The notes under the pieces: model-generated
What the model was told of the DNA's origin: nothing
The model's database searches: none
Seen by the model: the letters and a program-made list of their open reading frames with translations, nothing else
Assembly: GCA_015179045.1 (NCBI GenBank)
Contig: WHUZ01000028.1
Span: 593,270-657,269 of the forward strand
DNA: 64,000 nucleotides
Direction of reading: 5' to 3'
From: Kalaharituber pfeilii
Taxonomy: Eukaryota; Ascomycota; Pezizomycetes; Pezizales; Pezizaceae
Shown here: positions 54,692-64,000 of the stretch, piece after piece
Numbering within the stretch: the first letter of the stretch is position 1
How the letters are laid out: every line of letters begins with the position of its first letter
Translations under genes and position numbers: made by a program

Positions 54692-54945
54692 TGACAGAAC
54701 CGGGCCTGAAGACACACATGTAGAGTAACCACATTCACCTGAGGGTCTGAGGGCTGAACACTGTGCAGGAGCATACGGGATACACAGAGTCAATTAAAAA
54801 CGCCTTCTGCTTCATGGCCCCAAAAGTTCCAGTTTTCACGGCCTAACGGAAATATCCACTTTCCATATTCTACCTTTTCATGACCAATTCATAACGTATT
54901 GTGACAAACAGGCTGTTCTCACGTTCCTGCTTCTAGAACAATACA

Positions 54946-56523
54946 TCACAACCCACTAGTCCCTGTCTGTGTCATCCAGTCATAATCATCCTTCTCAACA
55001 AACGAAAAATACCAGTTATTGTGCACGTATGTCCATGCATACTGCACAACCACTCCCGTCTCATTTGCCACCCTCGCGATGTCCTTTGACGGGTGCATGC
55101 CGTACCATGCCGGAACATCTGGGTCCTGCCACATCTCCCAGTCCGATACAAACACCACCTTCTCAAGCCTGCCCTTGCCACCGAACGTCCCCTTGCCCCT
55201 CTCCCGCATGTACTGCCCCACGATGTTCGCAACCTGCTCTACCTCCCACCAACTCCCATCCAGCGGCTGGAGCTCGTCAACAAGTCTCAGAACCTCTAGC
55301 CCCTCCGGGAGCGCCTGGGATAAACTCATTCCGCTCTCATTATTGAGGCCCAGCAAAAGACTCAAGTTGGTGGTCAGGTCCCGCAGCTTGGTGAATCCCG
55401 ACAGCGAGAGAGCCCGAGCATCGCCCCTGAAGCCACATTCAGTCCCTAGTATCATCGTGCTTAGGTCCAATGAGCCGAACATGAAAGTGCGGAGGGTAAG
55501 CGTTGTCAAGGTATCCTTGACGTGGCTGAGTGCGGAGCCGAGAATGAAGTAATCAACCCACCGGTGCTCGGGGATAATGATGTTTCGGAGGTGAGTGTAA
55601 CAGAGTGTGGATAGGTTTGGTGTGCAGGCTAGCAATGAATTCAGGGTTGGAAGGTGCGCATTGGTAAGTGATAAATGCTTAACGGTTTCTGAGTTTGGGA
55701 TAGTGTAGAGTGCCTCGTCCCAAATGAGAGGGCCTTTATCTAAGGCCGACAGTTCTAGGTCTTCTAGGCCAGAATGGAAAAGGAATGGGACTGCAAAATC
55801 TTTCAGGTCGCAGTCATAAACCTGCAATCGCATTGGGTTTGGGTACCGGGTTGCCTTTATCACGGCCTTCTTCAGAAACGGGAATGCTTGGCCGTGCACT
55901 TGGATGTCCGATAAACTTAGGGAGCAGGATCCCTGGGAAGGCTCAAGAAGATGCGACAGCATCTTCCACATACATTCAGGCTGCGTCCGCCCACCCCCAT
56001 TGCTCAGCGTCACATGGTCCAGCGTCAACCTGAGCTCGCGAAGACCACCGCCGGCTTGTGCACCCTCCCTATTCGAAATCGCCACAAGAAGCAATATCAC
56101 CGCGGCGCTAGCGTCCAGTGACCCCTTTCTCAGTTTCTCAATCCACCACTCGGCATCTAATCCCTCCTTCACTAGCAACCTCCGCAATCTTTTGACTTCG
56201 GACTTGATGAATATCTTGGACTCTCCCGCAGTGATCCCAGCGCCTGGATCCTCTAGGTTCCATCGCACTAGCTCGAGATGACGTATGTACTGGGCTAGAG
56301 AGGGACAGTTGACAAGAGAACGGAGAAGATAATTCAGCGGACGGTGGAAGTGGTCGAGCCGCGGGTCAGACCAGGTGAAGGAGATGGTATGGTAGAGATG
56401 CGGGAGCGCAAGGCTGCGGAGGAACTTGTTGGTGTTGCAGACAGCGAGCAGGGTACTGCGGGGGAGGGGAGGGGTCGAGCTAAGGATTTCTGAGATGAGT
56501 TCGGGTGGGAGGAAAGGGGCCAT
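54946..56523 (-). CDS. F-box protein
   Basis: Single uninterrupted frame of 525 residues, start ATG at 56523-56521, stop TGA at 54948-54946. The N-terminus MAPFLPPELISEILSSTPP...LLAVCNTNKFLRSLALPHLY is a typical fungal F-box (about residues 4-50: LPxELISEIL, then a hydrophobic helix and L-x3-L-PHLY). The rest has irregular leucine-rich strands, such as LRELRLTLDHVTLS, LEDLELSALDK, VKHLSLTNAHLPTL and LTTLTLRTFMFGS, consistent with an LRR-like substrate-binding part. F-box proteins usually recruit targets to SCF ubiquitin ligases through Skp1. It has high GC and no transposon inside. The target is unknown. It is the best preserved conventional gene of the window. Confidence 0.85.
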   Translation of the reverse strand: MAPFLPPELISEILSSTPPLPRSTLLAVCNTNKFLRSLALPHLYHTISFTWSDPRLDHFHRPLNYLLRSLVNCPSLAQYIRHLELVRWNLEDPGAGITAGESKIFIKSEVKRLRRLLVKEGLDAEWWIEKLRKGSLDASAAVILLLVAISNREGAQAGGGLRELRLTLDHVTLSNGGGRTQPECMWKMLSHLLEPSQGSCSLSLSDIQVHGQAFPFLKKAVIKATRYPNPMRLQVYDCDLKDFAVPFLFHSGLEDLELSALDKGPLIWDEALYTIPNSETVKHLSLTNAHLPTLNSLLACTPNLSTLCYTHLRNIIIPEHRWVDYFILGSALSHVKDTLTTLTLRTFMFGSLDLSTMILGTECGFRGDARALSLSGFTKLRDLTTNLSLLLGLNNESGMSLSQALPEGLEVLRLVDELQPLDGSWWEVEQVANIVGQYMRERGKGTFGGKGRLEKVVFVSDWEMWQDPDVPAWYGMHPSKDIARVANETGVVVQYAWTYVHNNWYFSFVEKDDYDWMTQTGTSGL

Positions 56524-57298
56524 GGTGTATTTGTAGGGTGAGCGCTGGGAGGAAATGCCGTTATAGCGGGAGGAGAATGGGGATGTGGTTGTGGGGAAGT
56601 ATGTGTCAAGGCGAGATAGACCGTACGCCTTCCCGCTGCCGATTCCGATGTCGAGAGGCTGTTTGACCTGCTGGAAAAAGGCAAAGCTTGCATTGAAATC
56701 AGTATTCTAGTGACATTTCTCCGCAGCAAAGTTTGCCGACTCACCACGTTGCTTCTTGGGTAAATTGAATTTTTCTCCCACTCTAAACGAAAAACAATAA
56801 ACTTCTGAGTATCTGTGGGAATTGGAGTTGCAAATGGTCGTCGCAGGTGACGTGAAAGCTCAATTGGTCCGTAATACCAATAGCGGCGAAAAGCGCACTG
56901 TTTTCCTTCGAATTTTCTTGCTGTCTCTTTTGGCTGGTGGAGCGAATCCGAATTATGGTATTTGTTGATGTAGTACGGTGGGGGGGTTTCTTGGACGTGG
57001 TAGTCGGATATATAATTTGAGCGTCAGCAATCAACGCTTGCGAAACTAGACCCCTTATGACTATGTTTATTTATAGTGTTGTAGGGAAAGGGTGGTAGCA
57101 TGACTAAGCTCCTAACCTAGCCGCTATGCAGGAGTAATCTTATGCTAAGTCCTGCGTCATGCTCAGCGCCTGCCTCAGACAAATGCAGGGAATGTTTTTT
57201 TTTGCTGATAGTGGGATAAGGGAAATAAAGAAGGAATAAAATAAGCAAAATAACCAAATAGGCAAACGATAAGCTAGATTTGAGGATGAATTTTTTCT
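56524..57298. other. Upstream region of the F-box gene and spacer
   Basis: Bases 56524-56780 would contain the promoter; no clear TATA box. Bases 56783-57298 contain short frames without support. Confidence 0.35.
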
Positions 57299-57640
57299 CT
57301 ATTCCACCTCAATAGTTCCGCCACGGATGTCCCCTTCTCCTTCCCCTGTCGCCGCGGGGGGGGGGGGGGGGGTGTATATCGCTTCCAGCTCTTCCCGGGC
57401 ATTTCCTTCTCGCACTTGTTCCAACACGGGTGTCACTGTTTCCCCCTCCTCTCCCGCACACCACCTGCATTCCGGGCTGTCCGCCTTGCTCACTTTTGTG
57501 CCGCACTCAAGCCTTTTCCTCCTAAGAGGCCTGCCGGAATGCGTACCGTACCCCCGCAATCTCTGCAACGGTCTGTACCTCATACCCAGTCTTCTCCTTT
57601 CCTGGAGCCATAGGAAACGCTCGATCGCCAGTCGCCGTTG
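57299..57640 (-). pseudogene. LINE ORF2 C-terminal fragment
   Basis: Minus strand: RYRPLQRLRGYGTHSGRPLR, then KADSPECRWC with a Glu/Gly-rich spacer and VLEQVREG. It corresponds to the linker and Cys/His motif of other LINE fragments, diverged (last Cys lost). A G/C run of about 18 bp at 57353-57371 lies in the 3' part. There is no tail or poly(A) and no target duplication. Confidence 0.65.
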
Positions 57641-58867
57641 AAGGTTAGTACCGTGTCACAGGAATCTTCGTCCATTTTGTGTGCGCGGTGAAAACATGAT
57701 TTAATCTATTGCGATGCGCCGTCACAAGCTATCCCTTGCCTTCTTCCCGCAAAAATTTCTGTCGGTGGAATGTTTTAGTATTCCAATCCCTTGCTAATTT
57801 CTCCTTCTAGAAACTAGCAAATTGGCATACCCTGTTTTAGGAGAAAATAGATACTTATGATAGCGATTTCAGTAATCAAATAAGAGGTCGCAAGAGACGT
57901 AGGCTTAAGTTCGTAGGATATTTGAAGATCTTGATTTTCCCTATTCAACGATAGGGTGGAATTATTTAAAAACTCCTATTCGGGTAGGAAATTGTATGCA
58001 GTTTTTTTCTTTTTAATCTCACATAACCCCGCTTGCAGCTATGCGCCATGGCCGGGCAATTGTGTATGGGAAAACTAGTGGAAATGGGCATATTGATGTA
58101 TGAAATAGGCATTAAACAAACATTACGCCAATTAAAGTATTAACTATCAAGAAGCCTATTTTGGGTAGACGCTCTAGCTATAGTTCTTCAGCTATTATGG
58201 TGAGCATTTTATTTTATTTTTTTTTGGGGGGGACAATTAAGCCGATTGGCTTCGCCCGTGTATTTAAATATTATGAACGATAGAAAGAGAACAAGGAAGA
58301 AAACCATAAACCGAAAAACAAAACGCAAGCACAAAAACAAAGAGACTATAGATTATCCTACTCTATCCCCATGAGTTGTACATTCCACAATTCATCCACC
58401 TTTTTCATAATATCATAGATGAATGTAGCTTCCAACAGAGCTATTGATTCTTCCTCAAAGAAGTTCCATACAATGCCTATTGACAGGGTGAATATATGTC
58501 GCTACAAACCGTATATTATTCACATGAAAAACAATTTTGTTAGTCAGCCTGGGTCATGACATGACAGCACAGTGATATCCGTCAATACATGATTTGAACA
58601 TATAATAATAACCTCCCATATACTAGCTTCAATTCTCGTATAGGCCCTTTTGAGGAGAATAAAATATAATTTCTCAATTGCACCAATCTTATAGCTCTTG
58701 GCGTCAAATCCCCGGCTCCGCTATAACGACCAAATCAAAGCCACAAATTTGCTTCTCAACTTCTCTATATTCAATCTTTGTTTCCCATCCCGCTGATATA
58801 TTCCAGTACAGAGGTCTCAGTGTTTTGCGGGGTGTTGACAGTCATTGGGACATCTCCATACCCTCTA
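57641..58867. other. Spacer with two retro-tails, no gene seen
   Basis: A family-2 tail on the minus strand lies at about 58002-58057 (TTTTTTTCTTTTTAATCTCA, CCCCGCTTGCAGC, GCCATGGCCGGGC) with an imperfect AATTGT(GT)ATG repeat on both sides. At 58206-58270 a T-run followed by GGGGGGGACAATTAAGCCG, ATTGGCTTCGCCCGTGTATT looks like the 3' end of a third poly(A) retro-family on the minus strand; only one copy is in the window. Confidence 0.45.
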
Positions 58868-59431
58868 CTACCTCTTCTGCCTGTATTCTGCCAGCGTGGT
58901 CCTTGTCATTCTTTCACCATTTCCGTTCGAGCGCACTTTCCCTCCATTTGGCTCATCCCCCTGAGGTACGTCTGGCCACTCCTCCTTTGCCGAGAACCGC
59001 ACTTGCTTCCCATTTTCCCAAATAGCGATACGTCCTGTCTCCCTATTTCTTGCATCTACATTTTGTGTCTTTCTCATATAGTCGACCACCTTCTGAGTAT
59101 CTCGAACTATCACCTTTTCCTCCCACGTTCGGTCTATCAGTGCATTGAACTCACAAGTTGGATTTGCTGCCTTATATCTCCGGAACTGTCTCACAACATC
59201 TCGAGGCTCTGAATGGATTTTCTAGTGTGATCAGCAGCCTACGGAATCGTTTTGGTCTTGAGACTTATGATCCTTCAGTGTCTTTACTCACCCGTCTCGC
59301 ATCGAGGGAACCTAATTGTGCAGGTCCAATACTTATCATCTTGAAAACCTATGAGCAGCACAAATACCCTCCCCTTCCAATGATGGTGTCCTTCTGTCCA
59401 TGGAGTGACGACTGGGGAGAGTGGATGTCAG

Positions 59432-59625
59432 TTTCTTTTCTTTTTTTTTTTTTTATATCAATACTCGCATGCCGCCCTATGGGCTATGGCGAGGGTTTAT
59501 TAGAATGAAAGACAAAGTAGTAACTAGATACATGTGGTGCCCGCAGTGCTCATACATGGTGCGAGTGAAATGTAAGGGTCATGTACCGAGCCCTGCCTAT
59601 CTCCTGCCTCTGTCCGTGTCATAGA
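59432..59625 (-). mobile_element. Half-LINE 3' end
   Basis: Poly(T), tail (ACTCGCATGCCGCCCTATGGG), 3' region with CATGTGGTGCCCGCAGTGC and the last residues of ORF1 (YDTDRGRR, stop). The flanking repeat is short and imperfect (GATGTCAG and GAGGTCAG). Confidence 0.75.
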
Positions 59626-60256
59626 GGTCAGCGGAAAGTTGAAGACCAACCCATTCATCTTCGTGGACTTAGAGTGCAGTTGCTCCACCAACCTCATCAA
59701 CTTTGCATGACTTTCCATTCCAGTCCCCTCCCCCGGAATCTTCTCTCACTCTTCCTCCACTGTATGTATTCGACCCTCCAAAGCTGGCTGCCAGACCGTC
59801 TGTAAGGTACCTTCTGAATGCGAGCACTCCATGCCTTATTTCCATCAGCCATATTCTCCGTGGTCTTTTGAAGACCTTTCTCCAAAGCCGTTGTCCGCTC
59901 TTCCAGCTCATCCATTGTCTCTGTGTAAGGTATCACCAATGCGAGGTCACATTCCATAGCTTGCATCCCTGCTTGGATCATGGTTGTCTCATTGAATGCT
60001 CTAGTTAGTTCCGACTGCCAGTCCATGCCTTGCTCTGCCGGACAATGTTTCTTTGATTCGATTATGTTCTCTATGACGGGACTTTCTAGAGGTTCCTCTC
60101 CACCATTCAACAATATAACCTCGGTTTTTTCAGATACTTGCATCCATCCAGGCGTTTCTCTACCGTCCTTCCAGCACCCACGGAGAGCAGGTAGATTATA
60201 GCATGTGTCAGAGTGCTCCAGTTGGAACAAACATGCTTTCCAACCGCTTCTTTATT

Positions 60257-60688
60257 TTTTTATTTTTTATTTTTATCATCAATCGCTTGCCGGCCTAGGG
60301 GCTATGGCGATCTTTTAGGTACATAGTAAAAATTAGGAAATAAAATGAATAGAGGTAACTTGCTCCTGTCCCGTCCTTGTAGGAAAAATTAGAAAATGAG
60401 AAAAGGGGAAGAAGGGTAAATCCGTCTCAGAAATGTTGTTCCACCCAGTCCAATAACTCGTTGAAGTCCTTTCCCTTAGAGGGTCTAAGTAGTTTTTGCT
60501 CGCCTCCGGACCATTTGGCTTTCCATACTCTACATCTGTCCAGCACGTGCGCGGTGGTCTCCTCCTCCTCCCCGCACCACCTGCACACCGGTCCATCCCC
60601 TTTGCCTAGCTTGTATCTCCATTGTCTCAGGCCTTTGCCCCCCATAATGCCCGCCAGTGTCGTCACTCGGTGTCCTAGTCTCTGGAGT
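60257..60688 (-). mobile_element. 5'-truncated LINE ORF2 3' end
   Basis: 432 bp, minus strand. It runs from the linker (KRLQRLGHRVTTLAGIMGGKG), through RQWRYKLGKGDGPV-CRWCGEEEETTAHVLDRC, to the ORF2 end (NELLDWVEQHF, stop at 60427). It continues through the tail with ATCGC/GCGAT stem base and poly(A). The 12-bp duplication CGCTTCTTTATT lies at 60245-60256 and 60689-60700. It is the least degraded ORF2 C-terminus here. Confidence 0.9.
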
Positions 60689-60903
60689 CGCTTCTTTATT
60701 AGCAACAATGTGTCTAGGCCTCCGCAAGCCAAATCATCACATATTATGCGCAACACCTCTGCTTTGGTACCCATCGGGATTTCGAATTTTAACCTTGTCA
60801 TAGGATCAAAACGCATTGCAGACAAGTAGTGTGTTCGACCTTCTGGTGCACTTTGTATGTGAATTCGATTATAAATGCGTGCGAGGACGTCAAAAAATGT
60901 CAT

Positions 60904-61678
60904 TGTGCCATTAATCTACCACAATGAGTTCTCGGAGGTACTAGAGGTATTATAGGCGAAGAACAACCCTTTATTTCCCCTTAAAGCGCATAGAAATTCT
61001 ATTTTGGTAGCTGAGATAAATGTTGCCGCGGCAGTCAGTTTTGTGTCAAACGTGCGTCGGGATGTGGTACGTCGCGTTGTGGTGAATGACAGTAGTTACG
61101 GTTTTCGCAGGAGCCATGTTCAAGAATTTGTTGCAGCGTTTCCATTTGTAACTGTAGCAACATATGCGGAAAAGATGCGCAGGGATGTGTATTAGATTGT
61201 TCACTCTTATGTCTTGTATTCAACGTACAGTATGTGCTCCTAACATCCACCTATTTATAGACATGAGCTGCTAGCAAATTGTGCGAGTATTAAGGTTGCT
61301 CATTATCACAACACGTATCCACAACTTAGATTCCTCATCACATGGAATAACCTTATACCATAATCTCGGTTCATGTGCTATGGTGATGTGCATCAATAAG
61401 GGACCCGTGTCAGCCGAAATTATGGGCCTAAGGTTGAGACTCTACCTTGTCACTCAACCAGATCTGATTGAAGTGTAAACCCCATAGATATGTACTATTT
61501 CGTCTGCTCTACAACATGATGGTCTCCGATTTAAAAAATATGACGGCGTTGTTGAGTTATAGGGTTTTGAAAAATTTATACTTTGTATGAGAAGCCCCTG
61601 AAATGTAATATGCCAAGATTGCCAAGATTATAGGATTAGTACTAGCGTAAGGAAAAAGTTACTAAATACAGAAATAAT
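60904..61678. other. No gene seen
   Basis: Only short frames; no tail, inverted repeat or duplication recognised. Confidence 0.4.
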
Positions 61679-61830
61679 TTACTTGATTCTTCGGTGACTT
61701 TTATGTACACGTTGTGTAAACTCCTGTGTACCATATACACAGCCATCTCGATATGCTTCCATCGTACGTAAACATCTATAAAAAAAGCGATTAATAGTAA
61801 TATCAGGAATAGAACTAAGACTTTGTGGAA
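61679..61830 (-). pseudogene. Transposase C-terminal relic
   Basis: Minus-strand frame with VPQSLSSIPDITINRFFYRC, LRTMEAYRDGC, FTQRVHKSHRRI, then stop at 61679-61681. It resembles the frame at 2375-2584 in the TA-target element 2019-2855 (same spacing of VP, Y-x2-C-x-R, YxxG and H). I read it as the end of the same fungal transposase family. No element ends were found around it. Confidence 0.5.
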
Positions 61831-62140
61831 CTGTTAATCGTAAAGCGGAACCTCTCCGGACAGGCAGATTCTGCCTGCCGCTCCCGGACCTCATCAGACG
61901 ATAAACTTTACGCCATGACACTGTGACACAGGTACCAACATTGTGGGGTAGGTATGATCAGTTGTTGGTACAGGCATATGGCAAGACAAGACAAGTTTTA
62001 AAGTGGACTAGTGACGTAAGTGCGTACTGTGCCCACTGGCTACCAAATGTCGGCCCATGCTGTGATCTACTAGTTTGAATGCATGATTCCTCAATTAAGT
62101 AAAATAAAAAATGGAAAAATAGATCTGAATTAATGAGCAG

Positions 62141-62868
62141 TGTTACGGGCGTGAGGGGCTCTGGCTCCGGTGGGCGCTGGACGGCACCGGATGTTACGGC
62201 TACGGTGGGCTGAATACGGCGGGTCGGGGCCGCCACGGCGGTTCGGAATGGCTACGGGGCGTATATACGGCGGACCGGAAGGGCAGCTACTCGGCGGGGA
62301 GCGCGCAGCGGAGCGGAGCGATTCACGGGCGTATTGGGGGAACGATAGGTTCAGAGTTATAGAGAACTAGAGAACACCGCTAGTGTCTTGATTCTTCTAA
62401 CTATGCTATCGCCAGCTGGCGCTTATATAGACTTCAGCGCAGCCATACATGAGGAGTCAACAAATGAATAATTGGCTGGCAATGCGGCGATTCCTTATCA
62501 ATGCCAATACCCGTGGTAATAGGCATACGTAACGAAAACATGCAAAAATAGTACGGGACAAAGATAACGAATGTACTAATGCATGTGCGTATATAAATAA
62601 AGCTTCCGTAACTCGAGTGTATGCATCAAGCTGCATTCCGGATGACACACCCTTCCGTAGTACTGCCCTATCTAAACGATGCGAGAATCAACAGCCAAGC
62701 CTAACGGGTGATCAGTCCGGTCAATCAGCATTGGTCTTATGTTCGATTGCAGGGTCAGCGTTTTCCCCTTGGCGGGTAAGTCTTCACCTTTAGCCGTGGC
62801 AGCTAATTAGTAGTGGAACCCTTGCCCCTTGCCACAGTGGTAGGCAAGTTTCCACCTTAGCCGTAACA
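62141..62868 (-). mobile_element. Solo LTR, second copy of the 22336-23384 family
   Basis: On the plus strand it reads TGTTACGGGCGTGAGGGGC...TTAGCCGTAACA, the complement of the unit-2 LTR, with the perfect 5-bp duplication AGCAG (62136-62140 and 62869-62873). It is 728 bp, without the hAT-I MITE. The TATA-like GCGCTTATATAGAC region at about 62419 is conserved. No internal region. Confidence 0.9.
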
Positions 62869-64000
62869 AGCAGATGAAGAAACAAAAATGAAATTTTGGG
62901 TTTCCTGTAGTACCTCACTCTGTCATATTACTTGCTCAGCAGTTCCGGTCACTGCTGGTAGGCTTCGCCTTGCGCTGTCTGTGCTCGTAGGATGTTACAT
63001 TTGGAGTACACTACTCCAGATGCACAAGAGCTTATTCATTTGCAGTGCAGAGAATTTTGAGGGTGTGCAATTGAGGTGCAGGTGTATGTAGTAAAAGGTT
63101 CAGGATATTCTGCAAAGCCTGACAATTTTGAAACTGCTGGATGAGCTACGCTGCTTTACAGGTTTGAATTCTTCGCTAGAAAGATTGGCATGACATTGCT
63201 CTGTTTAAATAATTTTGTTCCGCATACAAGCTACAATCCTATCGCAGAGACAAAAAAAAAAAATAGGTTACCTCACTACAATATGTGAAGTTGAGAATCC
63301 AGCTGGCGCCGTTTGGCCATGAGTCAATATTCAATGATCACAATCCGGCAGCTTGAGACATTGACGCTGTAGGTTCGGTTGATGTAGTTAATAGCCATCT
63401 AGGATGAATTAAAGTGATTGGAATTGGTGTCTGCAATTCAAACAATGGTCCAAGCTTGTTGTGACATGGAAGCGTGTATTGGTACAGTAAGTAATACTAC
63501 TCATTACTGTCGCTTACCTATTAGTGACCGAGCACCTATTAGTGACCGATCTCTTGGCACTCCTCCTCGTACAACTTCTACATGCAATATCTTCGGCGTC
63601 AGGCATGCTAGCAACATGAGGTAAATTGCAGAATATACAGCAGGTGCACCTGAATATTTGGAAGTTATTTGATGGCCACACTATATATACATCTTTTGTA
63701 ATTCAATGATATGCAGAGCAAGTATAGCATTCTACCCCCCCCTTGCATAGCGAAGGATAGCATACACTAAATACTATATAACTATCCTCAACTATAGCTC
63801 TTCACACTCTCAAGTGGCTATAGAAGAAGATAGCTAACTTAAATGGTAATAGGATAAGGCTGCTCTGAATTTCGGTAGCCTCAAAGCAGTCACTGAAATG
63901 GCTGAAAATGCCGGAAGTGCCAAAACTTTCAATATGCTCATCTATTACTTGCAACAAGCAACTACATATACTAAAAATAACAGGATTAATAGTTATAAGA
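62869..64000. other. No gene seen
   Basis: The small frame 62888-63091 (MKFWVSCSTSLCHITCS...) has a hydrophobic start, but no other support. A short direct repeat CCTATTAGTGACCGA occurs twice at about 63518-63548. Confidence 0.35.

Larger units (their letters stand above)
58868..60903 (-). pseudogene. Uncharacterised gene broken by two LINE insertions
   Basis: Minus-strand open segments in order: 60903-60701 (MTFFDVLARIYNRIHIQSAP...ICDDLACGGLDTLLL), 60230-59697 (LEHSDTCYNLPALRGCWKDG...ALEKGLQKTTENMADGNKAW), and 59194-58868 (RQFRRYKAANPTCEFNALIDR...KVVDYMRKTQNVDARNRETG..., stop). LINE insertion 60257-60688 separates the first two, and a half-LINE (59432-59625) lies before the third. Frames do not join directly once the insertions are removed, so either introns exist or frameshifts have built up. 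The composition suggests a soluble helical protein. I recognise no family, and the three parts may not all belong to one gene. Confidence 0.4.

Noticed and set aside
55019..55552. 177-codon plus-strand frame
   Set aside because: Antisense of the F-box gene; Ser/Pro-rich as expected for a shadow.
57353..57371. G-run considered as a telomere-like or G-quadruplex element
   Set aside because: A simple homopolymer within a LINE fragment; no TTAGGG-type repeats nearby.

Overview
The window looks like a repeat-rich, gene-poor piece of a filamentous ascomycete nuclear genome. Pointers are short GT-AG introns of 56-68 bp, a Tad-like group of non-LTR retrotransposons, fungal-type hAT, Tc1/mariner-pogo and Gypsy relics, and an F-box gene. 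A Pezizomycete (truffle-like) genome is my guess, but nothing here proves it. I see no rRNA, tRNA, CRISPR array or bacterial signal.

From 1.2 to 47.4 kb the window is a four-copy tandem array of a large segment. Start codons of its one recurring host-type gene lie at 6228, 19419, 31431 and 46557, so spacings are 13.2, 12.0 and 15.1 kb. The gene encodes a small secreted protein of about 137 residues with a signal peptide, one 58-bp intron and two Greek-key (beta/gamma-crystallin-like) motifs. Copy 1 has an internal stop; copies 2-4 are intact. Between the gene-bearing parts lie LINE fragments, a Gypsy integrase relic, solo LTRs, hAT and Tc1/pogo MITEs and many short poly(A)-tailed insertions. 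Because the units are paralogous, most insertions have an empty site in another unit, so target duplications, element ends and relative ages can be read within this window.

Two families of poly(A) retro-insertions dominate. Family 1 ends in a hairpin (CTCGC...GCGAG) followed by A-runs. It includes LINE ORF2 3' ends, ORF1-only 'half-LINE' 3' ends and one ORF2-ORF1 chimera inserted as a unit. Family 2 ends in a CCCTGCCATGG...GCGGGG-type tail; a 348-bp copy is present, but most copies are only the last ~60 bp. The DNA transposons include hAT family I (TAGTGAGCGGC ends, 8-bp target duplications), hAT family II with a broken transposase, a pogo-like fold-back element with ~600-bp arms, a fold-back element with an 11-bp duplication, and several TA-target MITEs.

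From 47.4 to 64 kb the sequence is not part of the array. It holds an uncharacterised 306-residue coiled-coil gene, a decayed coiled-coil pseudogene in which the stops I read are TAG, an intact 525-residue F-box gene, an uncharacterised gene broken by two LINE insertions, a second solo LTR, and long stretches where I see no gene.
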